DNA of 58,302 bases from Zoogloea sp041911615. GTDB lineage: Bacteria > Pseudomonadota > Gammaproteobacteria > Burkholderiales > Rhodocyclaceae. The notes below the pieces were generated by a model that was not told the DNA's origin, did no database searches, and saw nothing but the letters and a program-made list of their open reading frames with translations. Position 1 is the first letter of the stretch. Every line of letters starts with the position of its first letter. This document shows, one piece after another, positions 16,865 to 25,619 of the stretch. The position numbers and the translations under genes are program-made. The stretch is taken from assembly GCF_041911615.1 (NCBI RefSeq), contig NZ_JAYROR010000082.1:1-58302 (forward strand), read 5' to 3'.

Positions 16865-17260
16865 ATGGATTTCATTTTTATCGAGGCGCTGCGCGTCAAG
16901 GCCAAGGTGGGCATCTATCCGCGGGAGCGGGTGGCCGAGCAGACGCTCGAGCTTAATCTGACATTTGGCGTGCCCGATGCCGCCGCGGAACACGACGACA
17001 TTGACGATACGATCGATTACGCCAAGGTGATTGCGCGCATTCGCGACGAGCTGGCCATGCATCAATTCAATCTGATCGAAACGCTCGGGGAATTCATCGT
17101 CAAATTGTTGTTCGACGAATTTGGCGCCCCTTGGGTGAAGCTGGCGATTGCCAAGATGGGCGTCATGAAAGACGTGCGGCGGGTGGGGGTATTCATTCAG
17201 CGCGGTCGCAACGGCGCCGAACCGCCCGCCCACGCACCGAGCGCGGGCTTGCCGGGCTGA
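16865..17260 (+). CDS. folB: Dihydroneopterin aldolase FolB
   Basis: A 131-residue enzyme of folate synthesis that converts dihydroneopterin to hydroxymethyldihydropterin and glycolaldehyde. It begins MDFIFIEALRVKAKVGIYPRE, and the DTIDYAKV and FNLIETLGEFIVKLL segments match the family. The last ~15 residues (after RVGVFIQRGRNG) extend beyond the usual end. It is alone on the plus strand, facing the H-NS-type gene. Confidence 0.93.
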   Translation: MDFIFIEALRVKAKVGIYPRERVAEQTLELNLTFGVPDAAAEHDDIDDTIDYAKVIARIRDELAMHQFNLIETLGEFIVKLLFDEFGAPWVKLAIAKMGVMKDVRRVGVFIQRGRNGAEPPAHAPSAGLPG

Positions 17261-17297
17261 TCCGCCCGGCGCATTTCCGCGTTATTCGGCTGCAGAG

Positions 17298-17687
17298 TCA
17301 GGCGGCGGCAGCGTCCCCGGACGGCATGTTGGCGCGCAGGTCGTCCAGTGCCTTGCCCTGGGCCAGCCAGTCGATGACCCATTGCGGCTTGCGGCCGTGA
17401 CCGGTCCAGCCGACGGCGGGGTTTTCGGGGTGGCGGAACTTGATCACTGAAGCCGGCTTGGCGACTTTCTTGGCCGGCTTGGCGGCGGCTTTCTTGGGGG
17501 AAGCGGCGGGTTTCTCGGCGGGCTCCTGGCCGATGACGTCGGTGAGACTCATGCCGTGCTCGGCGGCGAGCTTCTGCATCCGCTTCAGGAGATCCTTCTT
17601 GGCCGTGTCGGAACGGCGCCGGATTTCCGCCTCGACCTTGGTCTGGAGACGGCGCAATTCGGTCAGGGAAAGGGAGGAGATATCCAT
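17298..17687 (-). CDS. H-NS histone family nucleoid protein
   Basis: A 129-residue DNA-binding protein. An N-terminal coiled-coil oligomerisation helix (SLTELRRLQTKVEAEIRRR) is joined by a Lys/Ala/Pro-rich linker (KPAASPKKAAAKPAKKVAKP) to the C-terminal DNA-binding domain RHPENPAVGWTGHGRKPQW. That last motif is the conserved AT-minor-groove reader of betaproteobacterial H-NS/BpH3 proteins. It probably silences AT-rich DNA. The 172-bp upstream gap is notably AT-rich compared with the surroundings, which would suit autoregulation (inference). Confidence 0.92.
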   Translation of the reverse strand: MDISSLSLTELRRLQTKVEAEIRRRSDTAKKDLLKRMQKLAAEHGMSLTDVIGQEPAEKPAASPKKAAAKPAKKVAKPASVIKFRHPENPAVGWTGHGRKPQWVIDWLAQGKALDDLRANMPSGDAAAA

Positions 17688-17859
17688 GATGCAGTTTTCC
17701 TTCGGCGTGGCGTTTGGGCGTTGATGCGTCGTGATGGCCGGGCCTGATGGCGCCTGGCTGGATTGCTGGAATGAAATATTTCAGACCGCTATTACGATGC
17801 TTATTTTGCCACTCTTGTGTGTCGATTTGGCAAGTCTTTTTGTGATCATTCTTTTTCGC

Positions 17860-18351
17860 TCATTCGAGCGCGACGTTGACCAGGGTGGGCTTTAACACGC
17901 GAAGGATGTCGTGGGGATGAACGCCGACCAGAAAACCGCGCTTGCCCCCGTTGATGTAAATGAGTGACAGGTCGAGGATGCTGCGCTCCATGAATATCGG
18001 GAGCTGCTTTCGAGTCCCGAAAGGCGATGTGCCGCCCACCAGATAGCCGGTGTGGCGCTGGGCCACTGCAGGGTCGCAAGGGCTGATCTGCTTGTGGCTG
18101 GTCTGGCGTGCGAGTTCCTTGGTGGAGACCTTGCGGTCGCCGTGCATCAGCACGATCAGGGGATGTCGGCTTTCGTCCTCCATCACCAGGGTTTTGACGA
18201 CGGCATGTTCGGGCACATTCAATTCACGGGATGAAACTTTCGTGCCGCCGTGATCTTCGTAGGTGTAAAGATGGGTAGAGAAAGCGAGCTGGTGTTGCCG
18301 CAGGAAACGGGTAGCCGGTGTTTCGGGGGGGTGCGGGTCTGGGCGGGTCAT
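17860..18351 (-). CDS. ybaK: Cys-tRNA(Pro) deacylase YbaK
   Basis: A 163-residue YbaK/EbsC-type trans-editing enzyme that hydrolyses Cys-tRNA(Pro) formed by prolyl-tRNA synthetase. Family segments seen are HAVVKTLVMEDE, HGDRKVSTKELAR, GYLVGGTSPFGTRKQLPIFME and INGGKRGFLVGVHP. The ATG at 18351 gives the usual length; longer upstream frames are overlaps with ogt. It follows ogt by 44 bp on the same strand. Confidence 0.93.
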   Translation of the reverse strand: MTRPDPHPPETPATRFLRQHQLAFSTHLYTYEDHGGTKVSSRELNVPEHAVVKTLVMEDESRHPLIVLMHGDRKVSTKELARQTSHKQISPCDPAVAQRHTGYLVGGTSPFGTRKQLPIFMERSILDLSLIYINGGKRGFLVGVHPHDILRVLKPTLVNVALE

Positions 18352-18395
18352 GGGTGGCTCGAATAGGAAGTCAATTGCCGTTGGCGGCGGGGAAT

Positions 18396-18908
18396 TCAGA
18401 TGACGCCTTCGTGGCCTAATAGCCAGCGTTTTGTGTCGATCAGGAAGCCGCGGGTGTCGTGCGCGAAGCCGCCGATTCCGCTTGCGGCGACGACCCGATG
18501 GCAGGGAACGACGATGGGAAGGGGATTGTCTCCGCAGGCCTGGCCCACGGCCCGGGCAATACTGCCGGCGTCGCGCGCCAGCGCGCCGTAGGTGCGGGTC
18601 TGGCCGCGGGGAATCGCGGCAATCGCGGCCCAGATCCGGCGCCGGAACGCCGTGCCCTGGCGAGCCAGTGGCAATTCGAAAACGAAGTCGGGGTCGGCGA
18701 GATAGCGCGTGATCTGGTTGGCCGTCTTTTCGGCCAGCGCGTTGACCGGCGCGACGAGGACGTGGGCGGGGGGCAGGAATTCGATCCGCTCGACCAATTT
18801 GCCAGGGGCTGCAATGCCGATTGCGCCAAATGGCGCCGGCATCACCGCGCAAAAGGTCGGTCGATTAGCTGGGCCAGGGTTCTGCAGGGGGCGGGGCAAT
18901 TGCGTCAT
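18396..18908 (-). CDS. ogt: Methylated-DNA--protein-cysteine S-methyltransferase
   Basis: A 170-residue suicide repair protein that takes the methyl group from O6-methylguanine onto its own cysteine. The active site PIVVPCHRVV (about residues 129-138) is intact, and the preceding helix GQTRTYGALARDAGS is typical. There is no Ada-type N-terminal zinc domain, so it is an Ogt/AGT-type enzyme. A shorter start 22 codons in (MPAPFGAIG) is possible. Confidence 0.92.
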   Translation of the reverse strand: MTQLPRPLQNPGPANRPTFCAVMPAPFGAIGIAAPGKLVERIEFLPPAHVLVAPVNALAEKTANQITRYLADPDFVFELPLARQGTAFRRRIWAAIAAIPRGQTRTYGALARDAGSIARAVGQACGDNPLPIVVPCHRVVAASGIGGFAHDTRGFLIDTKRWLLGHEGVI

Positions 18909-18948
18909 GGTCGAATTCTGCGCGCCTGCCCCGGCCCCGGCAAGGGGG

Positions 18949-19530
18949 TCAGCCTTTCCCGAGCAGCACGCTCTTGAGATCGCCATCGGCGGGCTTTTCG
19001 CCCAGCCAGATGCGCAGCAAGGCGCGGTAGAAATCCTCGCCGGGAATGTCCTTGCCGCGGATTTCATTGCCGACGTAGAGGCGGGTGCCGTAGGCGGGGA
19101 GCCATTCGAGGCGGATCTGGGTGCCGCTGGGGGCGGATTTGAGGCCGAGCAGGGCCGTGCGGAATTCGTCGCTGCGGGCCTGCAGTTTGGCGAATTCGGC
19201 CTCGCTGTGGTTTTTCTTGAGGCCGTCGAGAAGGGCGTCGGCAAACTGTTCGGCGCTGAGTTCGCGCAGGGTGACGATCTGGATGCGCTTCGGGCCGGGC
19301 TGGCTGGCGACGGCGTCGGCGGTGTCAGCGCGGCGGGGCAGGTAGAGACCCATGGCGTAAACCTTGACCATGAAGCGGGTGCGCAGGCCGGCGCCGTTGA
19401 GGGCGAGGTCGCTGCCGGCGACGGCGGTGCGATCGTCGAAGTGGATGCCGGCGATGTCGGTGGCGAGGGCGGGAAGGCTGAGGTTGGCGAGGACGCCGGC
19501 GAGGATGGCGGCGCGCAGGGCGGTGGGCAT
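18949..19530 (-). CDS. Chalcone isomerase-like exported protein
   Basis: A 193-residue protein with an N-terminal signal peptide (AAILAGVLANLSLPALA) and a domain resembling bacterial chalcone-isomerase-like proteins: LNGAGLRTRFMVKVYAMGLYLP near 37 and WLPAYGTRLYVGNEIRG, FYRALLRIWLGEKP toward the end. Flavonoid isomerisation is not expected in a bacterium; members of this family are periplasmic with unknown function. The start at 19530 places the signal peptide first; a longer in-frame start at 19569 lies within the upstream hairpin. Confidence 0.82.
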   Translation of the reverse strand: MPTALRAAILAGVLANLSLPALATDIAGIHFDDRTAVAGSDLALNGAGLRTRFMVKVYAMGLYLPRRADTADAVASQPGPKRIQIVTLRELSAEQFADALLDGLKKNHSEAEFAKLQARSDEFRTALLGLKSAPSGTQIRLEWLPAYGTRLYVGNEIRGKDIPGEDFYRALLRIWLGEKPADGDLKSVLLGKG

Positions 19531-19555
19531 GGCTGTCTCCTGGGTGTGGATGCTC

Positions 19556-19600
19556 AAACGCCCGTTCATCGAATTTTTATTCGATTTCGAACGGGCGTTT
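19556..19600. terminator. Long nested hairpin between proA and the chalcone isomerase-like gene
   Basis: AAACGCCCGTTC (19556-19567) pairs perfectly with GAACGGGCGTTT (19589-19600). An inner 7-bp stem, ATCGAAT (19568-19574) with ATTCGAT (19579-19585), has a TTTT loop. It could end the proA transcript or sit in the leader of the next gene, whose ATG is only 26 bp away. T-runs on either side are short (3-4). Confidence 0.6.
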
Positions 19601-19654
19601 TAATCTTAACCGGAAGACTTCCGGCAGGGGAAGTGCAGCCTGCGTCGATGGGTG

Positions 19655-20932
19655 TCAGGCGCGCACGTTGCCGTCTCCGAAGACGATCCACTTCTGGCTG
19701 GTGAGGCCTTCGAGGCCGACCGGGCCGCGGGCGTGGATCTTGTCGGTGGAAATCCCGATCTCGGCGCCGAGGCCGTATTCGAAGCCGTCGGCGAAGCGCG
19801 TGGAGGCGTTGATCATCACCGAGGCGGAATCGACCTCGCGCAGGAAGCGCATCGCCCGGGTGTAGTCCTCGGTGACGATGGATTCGGTGTGCTGGGACGA
19901 GCAGGTGTTGATGTGCTCAATCGCCTCGTCGAGCCCGGCGACGACCTTGATGGCGATGATCGGGGCGAGGAATTCCTCGGTCCAGTCGGATTCGACCGCG
20001 GCCTTGAGCTGGGCCTCGGGGATGCCGGCTTCGCGCAGGATCGTCAGGGACACCGGACAGGCGCGCAGCTCGACGCCCTTGCCAGCCAGCATGGTGCCGA
20101 TGGCGGGCAGCTGGGCCTTCGCGATGGCGGCATCGACCAGCAGCGATTCGGTGGTGTTGCAGGTGCCGTAGCGCTGGGTTTTCGAGTTTTCGACGATGGC
20201 GAGGGCCTTGGCCGGATCGGCGCGCTCGTCTACGTACACATGGCAGTTGCCGTCCAGGTGCTTGATGACGGGTACGCGGGCGTCGTTGGAAATGCGCTCG
20301 ATGAGGCCCTTGCCGCCGCGGGGGACGATCACGTCCACGAACTGGGGCATGGTGATGAGCTCACCGACGGCGGCGCGGTCGGTGGTCTCGACCACCTGGA
20401 TCGACATTTCGGGCAGGCCCGCGGCAGCCAGGCCGGCGCGCACGCAGGCGGCGACGGCCTGGTTGGAGTGCAGGGCCTCTTTGCCGCCACGCAGGATCGC
20501 CGCGTTGCCGGACTTGAGGCACAGGGCGGCGGCGTCGGCGGTGACGTTGGGGCGGGCTTCGTAGATGATGCCGATGACACCCAGCGGCACGCGCATCTTG
20601 CCGACGGTGATGCCGGACGGACGGCGCTTGAGATCAGTCATCTCGCCGACCGGGTCGGGCAGGGCGGCGACCTGCTCGAGGCCGAGGGCCATCGATTCGA
20701 TGCCTTTTTCGGAAAGCGTGAGGCGATCGATCATGGCCGGCTCGAGGCCGCTCTCGCGGGCTTCGGCGAGATCCCGGGCATTGGCTTCGAGGAGCTGGGT
20801 CTTGCGGGCGCGGATTTCGGCGGCCATGGCGAGCAGGGCGGTGTTCTTGGCGTCGGTGGAGGCGGCAGCCACGGCGCGGCTGGCGGCGCGGGCCTGGCGG
20901 CCGACGGTCTGCATGTAGGTCTTGATGTCCAT
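19655..20932 (-). CDS. proA: Gamma-glutamyl phosphate reductase
   Basis: A 425-residue NADPH-dependent aldehyde-dehydrogenase-family enzyme that makes glutamate-5-semialdehyde for proline synthesis. The catalytic cysteine lies in QRYGTCNTTESLLVD (near 257). Also conserved are GVIGIIYEARPNVTADAAAL, VPRGGKGLIERI and DGFEYGLGAEIGIST near the C-terminus. It is 31 bp downstream of holA on the same strand. The ATG at 20932 gives the normal family length. proB is not in the window. Confidence 0.96.
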   Translation of the reverse strand: MDIKTYMQTVGRQARAASRAVAAASTDAKNTALLAMAAEIRARKTQLLEANARDLAEARESGLEPAMIDRLTLSEKGIESMALGLEQVAALPDPVGEMTDLKRRPSGITVGKMRVPLGVIGIIYEARPNVTADAAALCLKSGNAAILRGGKEALHSNQAVAACVRAGLAAAGLPEMSIQVVETTDRAAVGELITMPQFVDVIVPRGGKGLIERISNDARVPVIKHLDGNCHVYVDERADPAKALAIVENSKTQRYGTCNTTESLLVDAAIAKAQLPAIGTMLAGKGVELRACPVSLTILREAGIPEAQLKAAVESDWTEEFLAPIIAIKVVAGLDEAIEHINTCSSQHTESIVTEDYTRAMRFLREVDSASVMINASTRFADGFEYGLGAEIGISTDKIHARGPVGLEGLTSQKWIVFGDGNVRA

Positions 20933-20963
20933 CTTTTCTCGCTTTGAATCGATTGTCGGCGCG

Positions 20964-21989
20964 TCAGCGCCGGGCCGGTGTGGCGTCGCGCGCGAGACGC
21001 AGGCAGAGCTGGAGGCATTCGTCCCAGACGTCGCCGCCGGCAAGACCCTTGATCATCCGGTCAATCTTCGCGGCGTGCAAGATGGCCGTGCGTAACACGC
21101 CGCCCTCGAGACGGGGCAGGGCACGCTGGATGGCGTGTTTGCGCCGCTCGTCGAAGACCCGCTCGGCCTTGAGGAGCCCCTGCAGCGGCTGGCCCTCGTC
21201 CAGGCCCTGGCGCAGGTTGGCAAGGGTGCGGATCTCGTTGGTGAGGGCCCATAGCACCAGCAGCGGCGCCTCGCCTTCGCCCTTGAGGCCTTCGAGCAGG
21301 CGCGCGCAGCGGGCTGCGTCGCCGTCGAGGAGAGACTGGCGCAAGGTGTCCACGTTGTAGCGTGCGACGTTGAGGATGGCGTCGCGCACCGCGTCGAGGG
21401 TGAGTTCGCCCGGCGGGTGGAGGAGGCCGAGCTTGAGGATTTCCTGGTGTGCGGCGAGGAGATTGCCTTCCACGTGGTCGGCGATGAAGGCGAGGGCGTC
21501 GGGACCGGCCTTTTGTTGCTGGCGGGCCAGGCGCTGCGCGATCCAGTCGGGCAAGCGGTCGCGCTCGGGGGCGTTGGTCTCGACGACGATGCCGGCCTCG
21601 GCCAGCGCACCGAACCAGGCGGCCTTGCGGGTCGCCCAGTCGAGTTCGGGAAGGGTGACGAGGGTCACGACGCCGTCGTCGAGGCTCCGGGCGTAGCGCT
21701 GCAGGACCTCGCCGCCTTCGCGACCGGGCTTGCCGTTGGGGATGCGCAGGTCCACCAGCTTGCTGGCGCCGAACAGCGACAGGTTGCCGGCGGCCGACTG
21801 CAGCTCGGTCCACTTGAACCCCTGGCCGGCCACCAGTACCTCGCGCTCGACGTAGCCCTGGCGACGGGCGGCCGCGCGTACCGCGTCGCCTGCTTCGAGT
21901 ACCAGCAGCGGTTCGTTGCCGTGCAGGACGTAGAGCGGGGCGAGGGGCTTGTCGAGATGGGCGGCGAGCTGCTCGGGACGCAGGTTCAC
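20964..21989 (-). CDS. holA: DNA polymerase III delta subunit
   Basis: A 341-residue clamp-loader subunit that opens the beta clamp. The N-terminal segment APLYVLHGNEPLLVLEAGDAVR is the family hallmark, followed by the AAA-like core and a C-terminal collar domain (LRTAILHAAKIDRMIKGL). Its start overlaps the lptE stop by 4 bp (ATGA), so it is translationally coupled in the leuS-lipoprotein-lptE-holA-proA run, a common proteobacterial order. Confidence 0.95.
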   Translation of the reverse strand: MNLRPEQLAAHLDKPLAPLYVLHGNEPLLVLEAGDAVRAAARRQGYVEREVLVAGQGFKWTELQSAAGNLSLFGASKLVDLRIPNGKPGREGGEVLQRYARSLDDGVVTLVTLPELDWATRKAAWFGALAEAGIVVETNAPERDRLPDWIAQRLARQQQKAGPDALAFIADHVEGNLLAAHQEILKLGLLHPPGELTLDAVRDAILNVARYNVDTLRQSLLDGDAARCARLLEGLKGEGEAPLLVLWALTNEIRTLANLRQGLDEGQPLQGLLKAERVFDERRKHAIQRALPRLEGGVLRTAILHAAKIDRMIKGLAGGDVWDECLQLCLRLARDATPARR

Positions 21990-22534
21990 GGCTTGGGCGC
22001 GGGGGCGTCGGCCGGTGGCGCCTCCGGCATCTTGACGGCGGCGAGGCGGCGCATCAGCTGCTGGACGAGGTCGTTCTGCATGTCGCGGTAGAGCAGAGTT
22101 TCTTCCTGCTGCTTGGCGAGTAGCTGGGTGTCGTCGAAGGCGAGGTCGCGCCGCAGGAAGATTTCGGTGGACGGGAGGATTTCCTGTCCGCCCTTGCCGA
22201 CCAGCCGATAGATGAAGCGCTGGCGCAGCTGGTATTCGCGCACCCGGCCCTGGGTGTTGAGGGCGAGGATCACCTTGTCCTTGATGTCGGCCTGGACTTC
22301 GAGGCGCACCTGGGCGTCCTCGGCCCGTTCGGCCAGCACGGTGTCGCCGTTGGCGCGGATCTGACGGCGGATGGCGGCGGCGAGTTCGGAATACTGGTAC
22401 ATGCCCAGGTAGATCGACTCGAACGGCAGCGGCCGCGCACCGCGCAACTGGAAGCCGCAGCCCACCAGCAGCAGCGGCGCGGCGCCGAGCAGGCCGAGGA
22501 CGCGGCGGCGGCCGATCCGGGAGGTGGCGCTCAT
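21986..22534 (-). CDS. lptE: LPS-assembly lipoprotein LptE
   Basis: A 182-residue outer-membrane lipoprotein that plugs the LptD barrel for LPS export. The signal peptide ends in the lipobox LLVGCGFQLRG (Cys about 26), and the family start GFQLRGxxPLPFESIYLG follows. The C-terminal 20 residues are Pro/Ala-rich. Its ATG overlaps the stop of the small lipoprotein gene (22531-22534), and its stop overlaps holA. Confidence 0.94.
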   Translation of the reverse strand: MSATSRIGRRRVLGLLGAAPLLLVGCGFQLRGARPLPFESIYLGMYQYSELAAAIRRQIRANGDTVLAERAEDAQVRLEVQADIKDKVILALNTQGRVREYQLRQRFIYRLVGKGGQEILPSTEIFLRRDLAFDDTQLLAKQQEETLLYRDMQNDLVQQLMRRLAAVKMPEAPPADAPAPKP

Positions 22535-22740
22535 CGGGGCGCTCCTTGGTTGAGGCGCTGACGTTCCTGCTCGTAGGCGTCGTAGCTGGGCGGCGGCGGC
22601 TCCCGGTTGATGTCGCGGCCCGGTTCGTGCTGCCGGCGGGCGTTTTCCTGGCGCAGGCTTTCGTACCAGGTCCGGTCGCCCGGCGCAGCGCAGCCGGCGG
22701 CGAGGGCGACGAGACTCAGGCAGGCGAGGGTGCGAAGCAT
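22531..22740 (-). CDS. Small predicted lipoprotein
   Basis: A 69-residue protein with a clear lipoprotein signal (MLRTLACLSLVALAAGCAAP, lipobox LAAGC, Cys 17). The mature part is short, charged and proline-rich (RDINREPPPPSYDAYEQERQ). It sits between leuS and lptE with a 4-bp overlap into lptE, so a role at the outer membrane is likely but undefined. No recognised family domain was seen. Confidence 0.8.
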   Translation of the reverse strand: MLRTLACLSLVALAAGCAAPGDRTWYESLRQENARRQHEPGRDINREPPPPSYDAYEQERQRLNQGAPR

Positions 22741-22757
22741 GGGGCGCCTCCGGTTGT

Positions 22758-25379
22758 TCAGCCGACGATGTTGACGAGACGGCCGGGCACGACGATGACC
22801 TTCTTCGCCGGGCGGCCTTCGAGGAACTTGACCGCGGCCTCGTTGGCGAGGGCGGCGGCTTCGATCACGTCCTTCGGCGCGTCGGCGGCGACGCGGACCG
22901 AGCCGCGCAGCTTGCCGTTCACCTGGAGCATCAGTTCGACCTCGTCCTGCTCCAGCGCGGCCTCCAGCGGCTCGGGCCAGGCTGCGGCCAGGATGTCGTC
23001 GCCGTAGCCCAGATCGCGCCACAGGGCGTGGCTGATGTGCGGGGTGAGCGGCGAGAGCACGCGCAGCAGGATGCCGAAGCATTCCTCGATGACCTCGGCG
23101 GCGAGGGCGCCTTCGCGCGGGGCCTTCTCGAGGGCGTTGAGCATCTTCATGGTGGCCGAGGCCACGGTGTTGAACTGCTGCTTGCCCAGGTCGTAGTTGG
23201 CCTGCTTGAGGAGCAGGTGGATCTCGCGGCGGAAGGCGGCCAGGGCTTCCGGCAGCTTGGTGCCGGCGAGCTGGCGTTCGGCACCGATCTGCGGGCGGAT
23301 CTCGGTGCCGAAGGTGTGGCCGAAGCTCCAGACCCGGCGCAGGAAGCGGTAGGCACCTTCGACGCCGGCGTCGGACCACTCGAGGGTCTGCTCGGGCGGG
23401 GCGGCGAACATCATGAAGAAGCGCGCGGTGTCGGCACCGTATTGCTCGATCAGGGCCTGCGGGTCCACGCCGTTGTTCTTGGACTTGGACATGGTGGTGA
23501 GCTCGTGCTCGAGCACCGTGCCGTCCTTCTTGAGCGTCGCGCCGGTGATCTGGCCCTTGGCGTCCTTCTGGATGTCGATCTCGCTTTCCCAGAAGTAGTT
23601 CTTGCCGCCGCCTTCGGGTTTGTGGAAGAAGGCGTTGTTGAGCACCATGCCCTGCGTGAGCAGGTGGGCGAAGGGCTCGCGGTATTCGACGAGGCCCAGG
23701 TCGCGCATCACCTTGGTCCAGAAGCGCGAGTACAGCAGGTGCAGGATCGCGTGCTCGATGCCGCCGATGTACTGGTCGACGGTCATCCAGTAGTTGGTCT
23801 CGTCGTCGACCATCCTGTCGGCGCCGAACTTCGTGGCGTAGCGGGCGTAGTACCAGGACGAATCCACGAAGGTGTCCATGGTGTCGGTCTCGCGGCGGGC
23901 CGGCTTGCCGCAGCTCGGGCAGGTGCAGGCGAGGAAGTCCTCGCGCTTGTGCAGCGGGTTGCCGGCGCCGTCCGGGACGCAGTCTTCGGGCAGCACCACC
24001 GGCAACTGGTCGTCGGGCACGGGCACCGAGCCGCAGCTGTCGCAGTGGATGATGGGGATCGGGCAGCCCCAGTAGCGCTGGCGCGAGATGCCCCAGTCGC
24101 GCAGGCGCCACTGCACCTTTTTTTCGCCGACTTCCTGGGCGGCGAGGTCGGCCGCGATGGCATCGACGGCGGCCTGGTAGCCGAGGCCGTCGTACTTGCC
24201 GGAGTTGATGCAGACGCCGTCCTTGCTGCCGTACCACTCTTCCCAGGCGTCCAGCGAGTAGGGCTTGTCGCCCACCGCCACGACCTGCTCGATGGCGATG
24301 CCGTATTTCTTGGCGAAGGCGAAGTCACGCTCGTCGTGGGCGGGCACGCCCATCACGGCGCCGTCGCCGTAGCTCATCAGCACGTAGTTGCCGACCCACA
24401 CCTCGACCTGCTTGCCGGTGAGCGGATGGGTGACGTAGAGGCCGGTGGGCAGACCTTCCTTTTCCATCGTGGCCATGTCGGCTTCCATCACTGAGCCGTG
24501 CTTGCACTTCTCGATGAAGGCGGCGAGCTCGGGCTTGCCCTTGGCGGCGTGCAGCGCCAGCGGGTGCTCGGCGGCCACGGCGCAGAAGGTGACGCCCATG
24601 ATGGTGTCGGCGCGGGTGGTGAATACCCACAGCTTGCCATCGCCGATCGGGCCGGTTTCATCGGCGATGTCGTGCTTGAAGGCGAAGCGCACGCCGGTGC
24701 TCTTGCCGATCCAGTTGGCCTGCATCAGCTTGACGCGCTCGGGCCAGCCGCCGAGGGTGTCCAGGTCGGCCAGCAGCTCGTCGGCGTAGTCGGTGATCTT
24801 GAGGTAGTAGCCGGGGATCTCGCGCTTCTCGACCAGCGCGCCGGTGCGCCAGCCGCGGCCGTCGATGACCTGCTCGTTGGCGAGCACGGTCTGGTCGACC
24901 GGGTCCCAGTTGACGACCTGGGTCTTGCGCTCGGCGATACCCTTTTCGAGCATGCGCAGGAAGATCCACTGGTTCCACTTGTAGTATTCGGGCGTGCAGG
25001 TGGCCAGTTCGCGGCTCCAGTCGATGGCAAAGCCGAGGGACTTGAGCTGCTGCTTCATGTAGGCGATGTTGTCGTAGGTCCACTTGGCGGGCGGCACCTG
25101 GTTCTTGATCGCGGCGTTCTCGGCGGGCAGGCCGAAGGCGTCCCAGCCCATCGGCTGCAGGACGTTGTAGCCCTTCATCTTGTGGAAGCGGGACAGCACG
25201 TCGCCGATCGTGTAGTTGCGCACGTGGCCCATGTGCAGCTTGCCCGACGGGTACGGGAACATCGACAGGCAGTAGTACTTGGGCTTGGTGGCGTCGGCGG
25301 TGACGCGGAAGGCGGCGCTGTCGTCCCAGTGTTGCTGGGCGGCACGTTCGATGTCGGCGGGGAGGTATTTGTCCTGCAT
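22758..25379 (-). CDS. leuS: Leucyl-tRNA synthetase
   Basis: An 873-residue class I aminoacyl-tRNA synthetase that charges tRNA-Leu. The HIGH-type signature is PSGKLHMGHVRNYTIGDV (near 42) and the KMSKS-type loop is TTMSKSKNNGVDP (near 630). The CP1 editing domain lies between about 220 and 415, and a zinc-type CTCPSCGKPARRET stretch sits near 490. Two ATGs are possible, 25391 and 25379; the second was chosen because AGGA lies 4 bp upstream of it and the first has no ribosome site. Confidence 0.96.
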   Translation of the reverse strand: MQDKYLPADIERAAQQHWDDSAAFRVTADATKPKYYCLSMFPYPSGKLHMGHVRNYTIGDVLSRFHKMKGYNVLQPMGWDAFGLPAENAAIKNQVPPAKWTYDNIAYMKQQLKSLGFAIDWSRELATCTPEYYKWNQWIFLRMLEKGIAERKTQVVNWDPVDQTVLANEQVIDGRGWRTGALVEKREIPGYYLKITDYADELLADLDTLGGWPERVKLMQANWIGKSTGVRFAFKHDIADETGPIGDGKLWVFTTRADTIMGVTFCAVAAEHPLALHAAKGKPELAAFIEKCKHGSVMEADMATMEKEGLPTGLYVTHPLTGKQVEVWVGNYVLMSYGDGAVMGVPAHDERDFAFAKKYGIAIEQVVAVGDKPYSLDAWEEWYGSKDGVCINSGKYDGLGYQAAVDAIAADLAAQEVGEKKVQWRLRDWGISRQRYWGCPIPIIHCDSCGSVPVPDDQLPVVLPEDCVPDGAGNPLHKREDFLACTCPSCGKPARRETDTMDTFVDSSWYYARYATKFGADRMVDDETNYWMTVDQYIGGIEHAILHLLYSRFWTKVMRDLGLVEYREPFAHLLTQGMVLNNAFFHKPEGGGKNYFWESEIDIQKDAKGQITGATLKKDGTVLEHELTTMSKSKNNGVDPQALIEQYGADTARFFMMFAAPPEQTLEWSDAGVEGAYRFLRRVWSFGHTFGTEIRPQIGAERQLAGTKLPEALAAFRREIHLLLKQANYDLGKQQFNTVASATMKMLNALEKAPREGALAAEVIEECFGILLRVLSPLTPHISHALWRDLGYGDDILAAAWPEPLEAALEQDEVELMLQVNGKLRGSVRVAADAPKDVIEAAALANEAAVKFLEGRPAKKVIVVPGRLVNIVG

Positions 25380-25475
25380 TTTTTCCTGCATCGGCGGGGG
25401 AGATCGAAGAGAATGGCGCGCGGCGCGGTGAAAACCGTGTCGCGCACGGCCGTCGCGGACGAGCCCAAACCCCGT

Positions 25476-25481
25476 ATTATA
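25476..25481 (-). promoter_or_regulatory. -10 box for leuS
   Basis: A perfect TATAAT on the minus strand about 97 bp before the leuS ATG. The -35 region (AAGCGG at 17 bp) is poor. This is the best promoter candidate in the 228-bp leuS-mlaF gap. Confidence 0.45.
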
Positions 25482-25583
25482 AACCGCTCCGGCTGAGCCC
25501 GCTTTGCGATGCTCAACGCCTTGATGTCACGAGATATTTCGAGTGGGCCTCGGGTTTGTGCGCATGTCACGCAGCGATGCCTC

Positions 25584-25592
25584 TGCTACAAT
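25584..25592 (+). promoter_or_regulatory. Extended -10 promoter candidate for the mla operon
   Basis: TGCTACAAT is an extended -10 motif (TGn plus a one-mismatch TATAAT). No strong -35 is visible. The transcript would start near 25599, only about 20 nt before the mlaF ATG, giving a very short leader. Confidence 0.4.
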
Positions 25593-25619
25593 TGTTATCC
25601 CGCAATGCAACATTTCTCC

